24,431 bases of DNA from VGWB01 sp964614245 (GCA_964614245.1 CAZTKU010000022.1:1-24431); one strand, 5' to 3'; numbered from the stretch's first letter, positions 1 through 8,805 are shown. The notes: generated from the letters alone by a model not told the origin. Program-made: numbers and translations.

Positions 1-245
1 ACGGACGCACCAAGAGACTCGAGGTCCCTCAGCACCGCATCGATCGCATAAGCAGGGTTCGTGCTGCTCCTGCCGGCGATGAACGAGGTCCGGTCTTCAA
101 TCCGGTCAGGGTACGAGAGGAGTGCGACGGAGAGATGTTCCTGATCGCTGCCCGCGACGGTTTGATCGAAGATCTTCCGAACGAGGTCAAGCCCGGCGTG
201 CGGGCCGACTCCTCCGACGACACCGATGAGACTCCTGGCTTTCAT
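1..245 (-). CDS. Aspartate/glutamate racemase family protein, N-terminal part (cut by window edge)
   Basis: Reading leftward from an ATG at 243-245, an open frame runs to the edge without a stop and gives the first 81 residues. The start MKARSLIGVVGGVGPHAG resembles the first beta strand and glycine turn of Asp/Glu racemases, which begin with an I-G-(I/V)-(I/V)-GG-(M/V)-GP pattern. The later segments DQEHLSVALLSYPDR and NPAYAIDAVLRDLESLGA also fit the family. These enzymes interconvert L- and D-aspartate or glutamate with two cysteines and no cofactor. The cysteines cannot be checked because most of the gene lies outside. A GGAG lies about 17 nt before the ATG, which is far for a ribosome site, but no other in-frame start is seen nearby. 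Some family members racemise or isomerise other substrates (hydantoins, maleate), so the substrate is open. Confidence 0.72.
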   Translation of the reverse strand, partial: MKARSLIGVVGGVGPHAGLDLVRKIFDQTVAGSDQEHLSVALLSYPDRIEDRTSFIAGRSSTNPAYAIDAVLRDLESLGAS

Positions 246-490
246 GCTTTGTCTGGAGACTAACTTCTCCTTCTGAACGAAAAGCTTCGCGCGTTCTCTT
301 CGAAGTAAATCAAAAATCTGCAAGGAAACAAACAGCGCGCTGAAAGCGGACTGTTGATGTTGTCCTGCTGCTCATGGCTGCCAGGGATCGATATGCGAAA
401 CCGGCTCGATTTCGTCTTAGTCTTTGATACTGTGATCGAATCAACAACATGGACTTCTGATGTGTCATGTTGCCCACGGTGAGCCAGTAC
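246..490. other. Intergenic region, no gene seen
   Basis: The gap between the racemase-family start and the Spy-like stop spans 320 bp (246-565). The only structure I can support is the terminator at 491-533. A 60-codon open frame on the minus strand (310-492) has no recognisable family and its start lies in the terminator, so I do not call it. The promoter of the racemase-family gene should be here, but I see no convincing -35/-10 pair. Confidence 0.5.
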
Positions 491-533
491 AAAAAAAACG
501 GGGCGAAGCTGTTGTCAAACAGCGTTCGCCCCG
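491..533 (-). terminator. Rho-independent terminator of the Spy-like gene
   Basis: On the minus strand a GC-rich stem (499-513 paired with 518-533, one bulged base, 4-nt loop) is followed directly by eight U residues (the A run at 491-498). It lies 33 nt after the stop codon of the 566-961 gene. This is a textbook intrinsic terminator. No comparable A run follows in the other direction, so it is probably one-way. Confidence 0.85.
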
Positions 534-565
534 TCGCGGGACTTTCAAGGGGATCCCCCCTCGGG

Positions 566-961
566 TCAACTGCCCTGGCGACGCTGTTGCATGCGCCCCC
601 GCATCTGCATTTGCTGCTTCACGAGCTCCTGGAATTTCTTGAGCTGCTCTTTCGTCAACAGAGCCTCGATTTGCTTGTTGGTTTTTGTCATGACCTCTTG
701 CATCAGTTGCCTCATTGCATCTCGATCGCCCTGCAATTCCCCCATCTTCTCCATCATTTCTTTCTGCTGAGCTTCGTAGATCTTCGTGATTTTTGAGGTC
801 TGCTCATCTGAGAGGGAGAGACTATCTTTCAGTATCTTTGCCCTCTCTTCGGGTGTCCGCCGCATCCCTTGGGCTTGAGCGACTTGCTGGAGGGAGAGCG
901 CCACGATCGCGATCACTGTGAGGACCACGTGCCAAATCGAAATGCCCTTGCGGTTGTTCAT
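566..961 (-). CDS. Small secreted Spy/CpxP-like (LTXXQ-type) protein
   Basis: 131 aa. It has an N-terminal signal sequence (hydrophobic stretch around residues 10-25, then AQAQ, a likely signal peptidase site) and a charged, helical mature part with two copies of the family's repeat idea: LSLSDEQTSKITKIYEAQQ and LLTKEQLKKFQELVKQQ. Spy/CpxP-type proteins are periplasmic helical hairpins that act as ATP-independent chaperones or inhibit envelope-stress sensors; related forms are called periplasmic metal sensors. The tail is Met/Gln/Arg-rich (MQMRGRMQQRR), which could bind metal or simply be basic. I chose the ATG at 959-961 because GGAG lies 8 nt upstream. An in-frame ATG at 1054 would put 31 unlike residues before the signal peptide. 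A strong terminator follows the stop, so the gene is at least the end of a transcription unit. Confidence 0.75.
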   Translation of the reverse strand: MNNRKGISIWHVVLTVIAIVALSLQQVAQAQGMRRTPEERAKILKDSLSLSDEQTSKITKIYEAQQKEMMEKMGELQGDRDAMRQLMQEVMTKTNKQIEALLTKEQLKKFQELVKQQMQMRGRMQQRRQGS

Positions 962-1096
962 ACGTTGTTCTCCATCGATGCTTAGTTTTTGAGATATTGA
1001 ATTAAAGGAATAGACTGTCATTCGGGTGAAACACGGATGAGAATTCGCCGCCATTGGATCGTGAAGAGCGCGAGGGGCAAAGGTCGGTTCCCAAGT

Positions 1097-1945
1097 CTAC
1101 TTCGTGATCGCCGTAGCGCCGGACGCTAGTCGCACATTTGCCCAAAGTTGGAGGGGCTCAACTCGTTCATCTCTCGCGCCTTGCGAAGAGCTCGTTGATC
1201 GACCCCTTGATCGCACGCGAGAGCCGGAGCCCATCGCCTGGTCGGAAGCTCTCGGTTGACTGCTTGGTCCGATCTCTCCAGTCTCGAATCCAACACTGAT
1301 GGTCTGAGCGCCAGTAACGCCGATGGCATAACGATGCTCTGCTGTCTCTCGCAACGGCACTTTGAGTTCGTACACAAGTATTCCCTCAGAGTAACCAAGG
1401 CGTGCGTCGATCCCCGTCACGTTTCGATTCACTATTTGGCGTCGATCAGCTTCTGAAAGACCAACGATCTCCAAGTTACTTTGTGCCAGGTCCACGAACC
1501 GCTGCAACTCCTCCGGGTTGTCGCGGGTCAGAAACCGTCGAGCCTGAAGCTGACCGCCCACGGGGAAGTGAATGCCAAATGTTCTGTTTGCTTTTCCTTC
1601 CGGGTCGAGCCACACTGTGCATCCATACGCCAACATCTGTACCTGAACCTGACGATTCGACGTGATCAGGCACGCATAGAGATAGTTAGCGTCGTTGGTG
1701 ATGCCAAGTGCTGCGTCTGACGCCCGCGCGTAGGTCGTCGCATCACGCCATTCAGAATCAACCCCATCGATAGTAATCTCGCGGTCCATCCAAAGGCTTG
1801 TGAGTTCGAGGGTGGTGCTGCATCCGTAGAGCAACCCGGCGGCGAGAAAGAGCCAGAAGATGTATAGTGCTTGCTGAGTGACGGCAATCGTCTGACCCCC
1901 ACTTCTCGTTGGTCGAGCAAGCTGATCCATCAAATGAACTCGCAT
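1097..1945 (-). CDS. Lipoprotein with CBM9-like (DOMON-type) domain
   Basis: 282 aa. The N-terminus has a hydrophobic stretch ending in LLYGC (Cys42), a probable lipobox, although Tyr at -2 is unusual and the n-region is long. The part after it, with ITIDGVDSEWRDA, LGITNDANYLYACL and CTVWLDPEGK, matches the family-9 carbohydrate-binding fold (beta sandwich, D-G-x-x-x-E-W motif) common in FCB-group envelope proteins. These bind sugars or unknown ligands and often have no known role. A Ser/Arg/Gly-rich low-complexity stretch precedes the last strand (EPLQLWANVRLA). The ATG at 1943-1945 is preceded by GAGGAGG at good spacing; an upstream ATG at 1996 lacks this. The gap to the Spy-like gene downstream is 135 bp, so co-transcription is possible but not shown. 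Confidence 0.65.
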   Translation of the reverse strand: MRVHLMDQLARPTRSGGQTIAVTQQALYIFWLFLAAGLLYGCSTTLELTSLWMDREITIDGVDSEWRDATTYARASDAALGITNDANYLYACLITSNRQVQVQMLAYGCTVWLDPEGKANRTFGIHFPVGGQLQARRFLTRDNPEELQRFVDLAQSNLEIVGLSEADRRQIVNRNVTGIDARLGYSEGILVYELKVPLRETAEHRYAIGVTGAQTISVGFETGEIGPSSQPRASDQAMGSGSRVRSRGRSTSSSQGARDERVEPLQLWANVRLASGATAITK

Positions 1946-2226
1946 GTCGCACCTCCTCTCGGGTGATTTGCGCGCAAGAACCTCCATATTCAGCAAGCCA
2001 TTTTGTCAATGGCAACGCCGCGACTACTTGCTTATGCAGTATAAAACGAATGAGCCTGCGATTTGTCTCGCAGAATCGATGGTTCAGTCCCACTCCTTCA
2101 TTTGGACCGAGAGTTGGCGTCGTCGCGGACGATAATCACAACGACGGGAGCCTAAATCTGTGATGGCCAAGCGTAAGGGTCCTTTTCTCAGCAATAAGAA
2201 CCTCGATGCCGGGTTTCAGTGGTTTG

Positions 2227-5200
2227 TTATTTGTTGAGTGTTGATTCAGTGCCGGTTTCAGATTTTCTCAAGCGCTTGAAGAACGCAGCAAGGCTTGTTC
2301 CCCAATCCTCAAGCAACGAATACGCGGTTGGCACAACGACCAGCGTCAGGAATGTCGAGATCGTGAGTCCAAAAATGATCGCTACTGCCAGTGGTCGCCA
2401 GAACTCCGCGCTTTCCGCACCAATCACAAAGTGGAATTCACGCCAATCGAAATCGATCCCCGTTGCCATCGGCAAGACCGCCAGCACAGTGGCCGCTGCT
2501 GTGAGTAGAACAGGTCGCAGACGGATCCGGCCGGCTTCAAGCAATGCTTCCTCGAGTGTCATCCTGCCTTCGCTGCGCTTGTGCTTGACAAAGTCGAGTA
2601 GCACAATCCCATTGCGAACGACAATGCCTGCGAGCGCGACAACACCGACGCCCGTCATAATGACACTTGCTGGGGTGCGCGTCACGAGTAATCCGAACAT
2701 GACACCAATGAGTGAAAGAAGGACTGAAAGCATGATCACAAACGGCACTTTCAGCGAATTGAATTCTGCCACCATGATCAAAAACACCAACAGCAGGGTG
2801 ATGACGAACGCATTGCTGAGGAAGCTTGCTGCCTTCTGTTGTTCTTCCTGTGACCCGGTGAGCTTGATGCCATATCCCGACGGGAGATCAAATCCGGCCA
2901 GTCGCGTTTTGATCTCGTTGATGACTTCGGATTGCACTCGACCTTCGACATCACCTGTGACCGTGATGACACGCTTCTGATCCTTGCGCCGGATATCGGT
3001 CACGGCCGTGGTGCGCCTGATGTTCGCAACTGATGTCAAGGGGATCGAAAGCAGTTGACCGCGACGGTTCATAAAGTTAATGCGAAGATTTTCCAGATCA
3101 GCAGGTGATGTACGTTGATTTTCCTTCAGCCTCACGCGGATCTTGTACTCGTCTTCGCCTACCCGATACTTTGATGCCTCTACGCCGGCAATTGCCGCAC
3201 GAACTGTGGATGCGATTTGACCCGTGCTCGTCCAGAACAGTCCTGCTTTTTCCCGATCGATGATAATTTCTACTTCAGGGCGGCCAGTGTTATAATCATC
3301 TTTGAGGTCAACGAGTCCACGGACATCCCTGATCTTCTCGCGAATGGCCTTGCTCAGCGATGCAAGCTGAGCATAGTCTTCTCCGGAGACTTCAATGCTG
3401 ACCGGCGCGCCGACCGGTGGTCCCATTTGCTGTTTCGCTACGCGTAAATCAGCTCCAGCGATTCCCACTGTTGCCGCGCGAACCTCCTCGAGCGTCCGGA
3501 AGGTGCTCTGCGCACGTTGAGCTTTCTCGTAGAAGTTTATTGCGACTCGACCCTTGTTTGAGGTTCCCTGCCCGCCGAAATCAAACGGATCATCGGAGGT
3601 GCCAACGCTCGTCGCTATGAACTCGACATCCTTCTTGCCGGGGATTTCGTCGAGGCGTTCTTCAATAAGTTTCGAGATGTCGTTTGCCACGTCGAGTGAT
3701 GTGCCGGACGGCGCTTCGATGCTCACGCTTACCTGTGAGGGTTGGGTGTTCGGGAAAAACTCGACGCCCTTGTTGAACAAAGCAAAGAGCACCACGACCA
3801 CCACCAACATGCCATGGGAGGCCAAAATGGTGAACCGCTTCCTTTTGAGTGTCCACTCGAGTGTCTTGACGTACTCACGCTGCATCCACGGGAAGAACGA
3901 TTCGTCCACTTTGTGGTAGAGGATTGTAAATGGATTGTATTTCCGGTACCAGTGAGGATGCTCAAGGTTGTTCTTTGCCTTCCGAATTTCCCTTTTGTAA
4001 TTGATCCACTGCGCACCCTGCACCGGACTGATGACATAGGCGACGAACAGCGATGCGGTCAAGGTGATAATGAGTGTGAAGGGAAAGTACTTCATGAAGT
4101 CGCCGACGATACCCGGCCAGAAGGCCAGCGGGAGAAATGCCGACATCGTGGTGACGGTTGACGTGAGAACAGGCACGAATACCTCTCCCGCAGCCGTCTT
4201 GGCTGCCTGGATCGGGTTTTCGCCGTATTCCTGCTGGTGCCTATAGGTGTTCTCGATGACGACGATGGCGTCATCCACCAAGATTCCAAGCACCAGAACC
4301 AGTGAGAACAACACAACCATATTCAACGTAATGCCCAAGGCGGAAAGAACAGCGAATCCGATGAACATCGACAACGGAATAGCGGTTGAGATCAGCAAAG
4401 AGTTCTTGAATCCAAAGAACATGAACAATGACATAACCACCAGGAACATGCCGGTCAGGATGCTGTTCTCCAACTCCTTTACCATCCGCGTAACGAACTT
4501 CGATTGGTCGTTCGAGACATCGAGCTTAATGCCCTGTGGTAGCTGCGCTTGTTCCTCCTTAACGATTCGTTTCACTTCGTCCGCGATGCGGAGGAGGTTC
4601 TCGCCGGCGCGCTTACGGACCGCGAGCGACACAACCTCCGTCTTGTTCAATCGCGCATACGTTTGTCGATCCTCAAATGAGTAGCTTACTGTTGCGACGT
4701 CGCGCAAGTAGATCGGCTTGCCGTTTTGAATCTTGAGCACGATGTCTTCGAGCGGCTTCACGTCTTTGAACTCACCCGGAACACGGAGCGTCAGGTTCTT
4801 TTCCTTTGTGTCGATGGTCCCGCCGGGAATGGAGAGGTTCTCCGCGCGAATTGCGTTCGTCATGTCATCGAAGCTGACTTGATAAGCATTCATCCGGTAG
4901 ACGTCGGCGTTCACCTGGACTTCCGGCTCCAAACCGCCGGTGACGTCTGCGCGGATAACACCGGGGATTGCTTCTATCCTATCTCGTATGTCTTCTGCAA
5001 TCTTTTTCAATCGTGCCAGTCCGACGTCGCCGCCAACGTTGACGAACATGATCGGAAATTCACTGATGTTGATCTCGGAGATGACGGGATCCAGAATATC
5101 ATTCGGAAGTTGCGGGCGCGTCGAGTTGACCTTGTCTCGCACGCGGCGCAGCGCCTCGTCGATATCGACCCCCGTGTTGAATTCCACGCGAATCGTCGAG

Positions 5201-5463
5201 AGACCCTCCTTGGACACCGAGGTGATTTGCTTCAGGTCTTTCAGTCCCTTGAGTGCACGCTCGAGTGGTTGTGAAATCAATCCTTCGATGTCGACGGGGG
5301 AGACTCCGATATAGGGCGTCGCCACAATGATGAGAGGAATAGTGACATCGGGGGCCGCTTCGCGCGGAAGCTGACTGTAGGACATCCATCCAAAGACGAG
5401 GATCAGTGCCATGAGGAGATAGACCGCCACTTTGTTGTCTACTGCTATACTCCAGATTTTCAT
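2227..5463 (-). CDS. RND family efflux permease (AcrB/HAE1-like)
   Basis: 1078 aa, normal length for an inner-membrane RND proton antiporter. The N-terminal helix at 12-28 is followed by the porter domain, then a helix bundle including GILVDDAIVVIEN. Asp397-Asp398 in this segment match the proton-relay pair of AcrB transmembrane helix 4. A second porter half and helices 880-1050 follow. In helix 10 the residue equivalent to the AcrB lysine appears to be Arg950 (GIVVRNGIVLLDF). The protein pumps drugs, solvents, bile-like compounds or lipids from periplasm or membrane through the TolC-like partner; the substrate cannot be read from sequence. ATG at 5461-5463 has GGAG 9 nt upstream and starts 14 nt after the stop of the membrane fusion gene, so it is the last gene of the tetR-tolC-MFP-RND operon. 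No clear terminator is seen after it. Confidence 0.93.
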   Translation of the reverse strand: MKIWSIAVDNKVAVYLLMALILVFGWMSYSQLPREAAPDVTIPLIIVATPYIGVSPVDIEGLISQPLERALKGLKDLKQITSVSKEGLSTIRVEFNTGVDIDEALRRVRDKVNSTRPQLPNDILDPVISEINISEFPIMFVNVGGDVGLARLKKIAEDIRDRIEAIPGVIRADVTGGLEPEVQVNADVYRMNAYQVSFDDMTNAIRAENLSIPGGTIDTKEKNLTLRVPGEFKDVKPLEDIVLKIQNGKPIYLRDVATVSYSFEDRQTYARLNKTEVVSLAVRKRAGENLLRIADEVKRIVKEEQAQLPQGIKLDVSNDQSKFVTRMVKELENSILTGMFLVVMSLFMFFGFKNSLLISTAIPLSMFIGFAVLSALGITLNMVVLFSLVLVLGILVDDAIVVIENTYRHQQEYGENPIQAAKTAAGEVFVPVLTSTVTTMSAFLPLAFWPGIVGDFMKYFPFTLIITLTASLFVAYVISPVQGAQWINYKREIRKAKNNLEHPHWYRKYNPFTILYHKVDESFFPWMQREYVKTLEWTLKRKRFTILASHGMLVVVVVLFALFNKGVEFFPNTQPSQVSVSIEAPSGTSLDVANDISKLIEERLDEIPGKKDVEFIATSVGTSDDPFDFGGQGTSNKGRVAINFYEKAQRAQSTFRTLEEVRAATVGIAGADLRVAKQQMGPPVGAPVSIEVSGEDYAQLASLSKAIREKIRDVRGLVDLKDDYNTGRPEVEIIIDREKAGLFWTSTGQIASTVRAAIAGVEASKYRVGEDEYKIRVRLKENQRTSPADLENLRINFMNRRGQLLSIPLTSVANIRRTTAVTDIRRKDQKRVITVTGDVEGRVQSEVINEIKTRLAGFDLPSGYGIKLTGSQEEQQKAASFLSNAFVITLLLVFLIMVAEFNSLKVPFVIMLSVLLSLIGVMFGLLVTRTPASVIMTGVGVVALAGIVVRNGIVLLDFVKHKRSEGRMTLEEALLEAGRIRLRPVLLTAAATVLAVLPMATGIDFDWREFHFVIGAESAEFWRPLAVAIIFGLTISTFLTLVVVPTAYSLLEDWGTSLAAFFKRLRKSETGTESTLNK

Positions 5464-5477
5464 GGTCGTCTCTCCGT

Positions 5478-6524
5478 TTATTGCGTGACGATGACAGGTG
5501 AGCCGTTCACGAGCTTATGAGAGCCGGAAACGATGATATGATCACCGGGGTTCAGACCCTCAAGCACTTCTACCATATTGCCCTGACGCCCGCCGAGTTT
5601 CAACCGTCGTTCTTCTGCCTTGCCGCCGTTTTCCACATAGACGATCGTGCGGTCACGGTCAACAAGCTGAACGATGTTCTCGCTGACAAGCAGTGCGTTC
5701 GCTTTGATCTCCCGCAGTAGTGTTACCTTTGCCACAATCTCCGGTTTGAGCTTCCGGAGTGGATTGGGCAGGATGATTTCCACCATCAGCGAGCGGTTAG
5801 CCGTAGAGACCGTCGAGCCCACGAACGTCACCTTGCCCCTCAACGTGTCCCCGGGAACTGCGTCACATGTGACGATCGCCGGCGTACCGAAGCGAATCGC
5901 GCCCGAGTACAGCTCTGGAACTTCCGCCTGGATTTTTATCGTCGATGTATTGACAATCCGAGCGATCGGAACACCCGGCGGCGCGAATTCTCCCTCATTC
6001 GGGAGAGTGTTATCCACCACGCCGTCAAATGGACTCCGAAGCTGTGTTCGCTCCCAACGAGCTTTCATGAGATCGGCATTTGCTTTGGCGGCATCCCGGC
6101 CGTATTGGAGGTTCTTATATTGGAGCTCGCTGATGCCCTGCTCGTCAAAGACTTTCTGCTGTTTCTCGAGGTTGAGCTCCGCCATTTTGTATTGCGCTTC
6201 AGCGGCGTCGAAACCTGCTTTGATCACTTCATCTTTCAGCACGACGACGAGGTCGCCTTTCTTGACGTGCTGGCCTTTCTTCGCCTTCCATTCTTTTACC
6301 ACGCCGCCCTCCTCCGGGCTCATATTGACCTCCTCGAAGGCTTTTACCGTCCCAGATATCTGGATGCCATCTACAAGGCGCGTTGGTTTGAGAGTTTCAA
6401 TGCGAACGTCTACCGGCTGAATCTTTTGCTCGTTGTTTCCGCTTTCCGACTTGCGGCAGGATGAGAGCACAAGACCGGTGAGAAGAACGAAAATTGCCAG
6501 AAGGATCCGTTTTGAGCTGTTCAT
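5478..6524 (-). CDS. RND efflux periplasmic adaptor (membrane fusion protein), lipoprotein
   Basis: 348 aa. The signal sequence ends in LVLSSC with Cys23 as the lipid-attachment residue, so the protein is probably anchored to the membrane by lipid. The order of parts is that of AcrA-type adaptors: a first half-lipoyl segment (about 68-100, GGVVKEWKAKKGQHVKKGD), a short alpha hairpin (about 105-155), a second half-lipoyl segment (LRSPFDGVVDNTLPNEGEF), then beta-barrel and membrane-proximal domains ending in GLNPGDHIIVSG. It links the RND pump to the outer-membrane channel. The alpha hairpin is short, as in adaptors of Bacteroidota-type pumps. AAGGA lies about 9 nt before the ATG. It is 14 nt upstream of the permease and 27 nt downstream of the TolC gene. 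Confidence 0.92.
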   Translation of the reverse strand: MNSSKRILLAIFVLLTGLVLSSCRKSESGNNEQKIQPVDVRIETLKPTRLVDGIQISGTVKAFEEVNMSPEEGGVVKEWKAKKGQHVKKGDLVVVLKDEVIKAGFDAAEAQYKMAELNLEKQQKVFDEQGISELQYKNLQYGRDAAKANADLMKARWERTQLRSPFDGVVDNTLPNEGEFAPPGVPIARIVNTSTIKIQAEVPELYSGAIRFGTPAIVTCDAVPGDTLRGKVTFVGSTVSTANRSLMVEIILPNPLRKLKPEIVAKVTLLREIKANALLVSENIVQLVDRDRTIVYVENGGKAEERRLKLGGRQGNMVEVLEGLNPGDHIIVSGSHKLVNGSPVIVTQ

Positions 6525-6551
6525 CGAGGTATTCCTTTTCTCTTTGGGTTT

Positions 6552-7961
6552 CTATTCATCACTTTCAATTGCATAGCTTGGCAGACGGCCAATGAGCTGA
6601 TCCAGATCCGCCGAAGCCAGGAGATAATCATAAATTGCCTGGATGCGGTTAACCTTTGCCTGCGTGAGCGCGAGCTGTGCGTCGTTCACTTCCAGTTGCG
6701 TCGCGGCATTATTGAGAAACCTCGTGGTGACAATCTTGTAGCCGCGTTCGGCCATTTCGACGGTCTTGCCCTGTGCCTCAACTCGCTTGCGCGCCTGGCG
6801 CAGGTTGCCAACGACCGAGTGTAACCCGGTTTGCAGAGTTCTCTCAAGGTTGTTCTTCTGCTCTTCGCTCTTGCGCTGTTCAAGCTGCGCTTGCTCAACG
6901 CGTGCGTAGGTTTGCATGCCCTGGAAGAGGTTCAAGGATATCGACAAGCCGATCTGTGAGCCTTTGTAGAAATCATTCGTGGAAAAGTTGAACTCGTTCT
7001 TTGCTGCCAGATACTGATATGAACCGAAGGCAGCAATGGTCGGCAAGTAGCTTGACCGCTCGGCATTGACTACCGCTCCATTCAGCTCGATCTGGCGCTT
7101 GACGGCGCTGAGATTTGGATTGAATTGAAGAAGAAGTTGTTCTGCCCGGGCAAGCAACGAATCGTCCACGGTAACGAACGACAGGCTGTCCGTCAGAATA
7201 ACATCTTCCTTGTTTGTAACGCCAATGGTGTTGCGGAGGTTATCGAGGGCAAGGTTGAAGTTCGTCTCGCTCTGAATGACCGCTGGCCGGAGATTTTCTA
7301 CCCCCACCGAAGCCCGCAGCTCATCATACTCTGAGATAATCCCCTGCCTTCTCATCAACTGAACATTCTTGAGATTGTCCTCCGCATTCCGGAGGCTGGA
7401 ACGCATCAATTCCAGGGCCTCACGAGCAAGGAGTGCGCCATAGTATGCTTTTCGTGCCTTTGTCACAGTCTCCACCTGCTTTGCCTGAAACACGTCTCGG
7501 GCAAGATGCGAATAGACATGTGCGGCTCCGACTCCGACGAAGACCGCGCCATTAAAGAGAATCTGCCTGACATTGAGCGACGCGGTTGCACTGAAAGCGG
7601 TTGCGAACGAAATCGGAACCAGTTTTCCTGTTGGCTTCGCTATCGTCGAGTCAATGGCTTTCATAAAGCTGTACAGGAAATAGTCGGGGAAGAATGTCAC
7701 TGGCTTGTCGATCATGTGGACATACTGGCCTGAGACGTCCACCGAGGGCATGGCATTACCCCATGCCTCGAGCACTCGCGCATCTGAGCGTTTCACTTCA
7801 AGGTGAGCGGAGATGAGTTCGGGATTGCGCTTCAGCGCGCTCCGCACAGCCTCCTCGAGTGAATACCTCTTCGGCTCGGTGGCCTGCGCGAATAAAGAAT
7901 GAACCGCGAGAAGAGAAAACAGCAACAGCGAGCAAATTGTTCTGCATAACGATTCAACCAT
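6552..7961 (-). CDS. TolC family outer-membrane efflux channel
   Basis: 469 aa. A signal peptide (MVESLCRTICSLLLFSLLAV...FAQ) precedes the typical TolC/OEP start YSLEEAVRSALKRNPELISA. The two OEP repeats follow, with long helical segments, a second-repeat start near LLQFNPNLSAVKRQIELNG, and the usual end AIYDYLLASADLDQLIGR. It forms the trimeric barrel-and-tunnel exit duct for the pump. The ATG at 7959-7961 has AGAGGA six nt upstream and starts a clean signal peptide. An in-frame ATG at 8045 would add 28 residues and spoil it. The gap from the TetR stop is 125 bp, longer than the other gaps in the operon, and could hold a second promoter or processing site. Confidence 0.92.
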   Translation of the reverse strand: MVESLCRTICSLLLFSLLAVHSLFAQATEPKRYSLEEAVRSALKRNPELISAHLEVKRSDARVLEAWGNAMPSVDVSGQYVHMIDKPVTFFPDYFLYSFMKAIDSTIAKPTGKLVPISFATAFSATASLNVRQILFNGAVFVGVGAAHVYSHLARDVFQAKQVETVTKARKAYYGALLAREALELMRSSLRNAEDNLKNVQLMRRQGIISEYDELRASVGVENLRPAVIQSETNFNLALDNLRNTIGVTNKEDVILTDSLSFVTVDDSLLARAEQLLLQFNPNLSAVKRQIELNGAVVNAERSSYLPTIAAFGSYQYLAAKNEFNFSTNDFYKGSQIGLSISLNLFQGMQTYARVEQAQLEQRKSEEQKNNLERTLQTGLHSVVGNLRQARKRVEAQGKTVEMAERGYKIVTTRFLNNAATQLEVNDAQLALTQAKVNRIQAIYDYLLASADLDQLIGRLPSYAIESDE

Positions 7962-8086
7962 AGTCGTCCTCTGGTAAAGAGTTCGTGTCAGGGTGGAAAG
8001 AGTGGCGATGAGGCTTGCGATCATCATCGGTTCTGGAAAAAGCAACTTGATTTGAGCATCACGTTCACGCTGTTCAGCGAGTTCAC

Positions 8087-8764
8087 CTACCGTTTGAAAA
8101 CGGTCAGTCCGCTTTTCTGTTTGGCTTCCTGAGTCATGACAGATTCAAGCAGCAAATCACTCGATTTTCGATACAGATGTTTGAGGTCAACATTCAATCG
8201 GTTCTTGAAATCGTCACATTGGTTGTCGATTCGCACGAGAATCGCGGTTAGGCTTAACCAAAGCATCACCGCCATCTCTGCCGGATCCAGATCTGCTCTC
8301 AACACACCCTCCCTGATACCCTTGTCAAGTAGATCGACAACCAGCTTCCAGGTCTTCTGATTTTCGAGAGTGCATGCATTCAACATCTCGCTCGACACCT
8401 GCTTGTGGAACTCAGGATGCTGGAAAAAGTTCAACATCCGGAAGTAGTGTCTGCGGCTGTCAAAGAAATCGTAGTACGCACTGCCAAGGTTCTTGATGTG
8501 CTCAAGGGTGGATTGGTCCGTGGATGTTGCTTCTGCGAATACACCGCGCAGTAACTCCATCCCTCGTGTCATGACTGCGAGATAGAGATCTTCTTTGCTC
8601 TTGTAGTAGAGGTAAAGGGTCCCCTTGCTGAGCTCCGCAGATTCTGCGATTTCGTCCATTGTTGCCGTCTGAAGGCCCTTCTCAAAAAAAACCTTCTGGG
8701 CAGCGTTGATGATCTCTTCGCGCCTTTGCTCCTTTTCTCTCTCCTTGCGCTCTTGAGTACCCAA
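8087..8764 (-). CDS. TetR/AcrR family transcriptional repressor of the efflux operon
   Basis: 225 aa. The N-terminal helix-turn-helix (about 17-63: IINAAQKVFFEKGLQTATMD, then AESAELSKGTLYLYYKSKED) is classic TetR. The remaining all-helical part is the ligand-binding and dimer domain, with no family-specific match that I recognise. The start is TTG at 8764: no ATG exists before the DNA-binding domain, and GGGAG lies about 7 nt upstream. It is the first gene of the efflux operon, so it probably represses its own transcription and that of the pump, released by a pump substrate. The operator candidate at 8788-8800 supports this. A TTG start may keep repressor levels low. Confidence 0.9.
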   Translation of the reverse strand: MGTQERKEREKEQRREEIINAAQKVFFEKGLQTATMDEIAESAELSKGTLYLYYKSKEDLYLAVMTRGMELLRGVFAEATSTDQSTLEHIKNLGSAYYDFFDSRRHYFRMLNFFQHPEFHKQVSSEMLNACTLENQKTWKLVVDLLDKGIREGVLRADLDPAEMAVMLWLSLTAILVRIDNQCDDFKNRLNVDLKHLYRKSSDLLLESVMTQEAKQKSGLTVFKR

Positions 8765-8787
8765 AGCTTTCTCCCGTTCAATAAATG

Positions 8788-8805
8788 ACTGATGGTCAGT
8801 TTATA
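8788..8805 (-). promoter_or_regulatory. Candidate TetR operator (ACTGA-TGG-TCAGT) adjoining a -10 box
   Basis: The inverted repeat ACTGA-N3-TCAGT at 8788-8800 lies 24 nt before the TTG start of the repressor gene. On the minus strand TATAAA (8800-8805) directly precedes it, so the dyad would cover the transcription start. No good -35 hexamer is found at 16-18 nt, so the promoter call is weak. Operators with a TGACTGA/TCAGTCA core are known for TetR-type efflux repressors; the match here is by eye. Confidence 0.45.

Noticed and set aside
310..492. 60-codon minus-strand frame in the first intergenic region
   Set aside because: Its start sits in the terminator of the Spy-like gene, it has no ribosome site, and the product resembles nothing known.
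962..1054. N-terminal extension of the Spy-like gene to ATG 1054
   Set aside because: It would place 31 residues before a clear signal peptide. The ATG at 961 has GGAG at 8 nt.
2219..2980. 253-codon open frame on the plus strand
   Set aside because: It lies wholly antisense to the well-supported RND permease gene and its Ser/Thr-rich protein matches no family.
5674..6420. 248-codon plus-strand open frame
   Set aside because: It is antisense to the membrane fusion protein gene and reflects that gene's codon bias.
7962..8045. N-terminal extension of the TolC gene to 8045
   Set aside because: The ATG at 7961 begins a clean signal peptide and has its own ribosome site.
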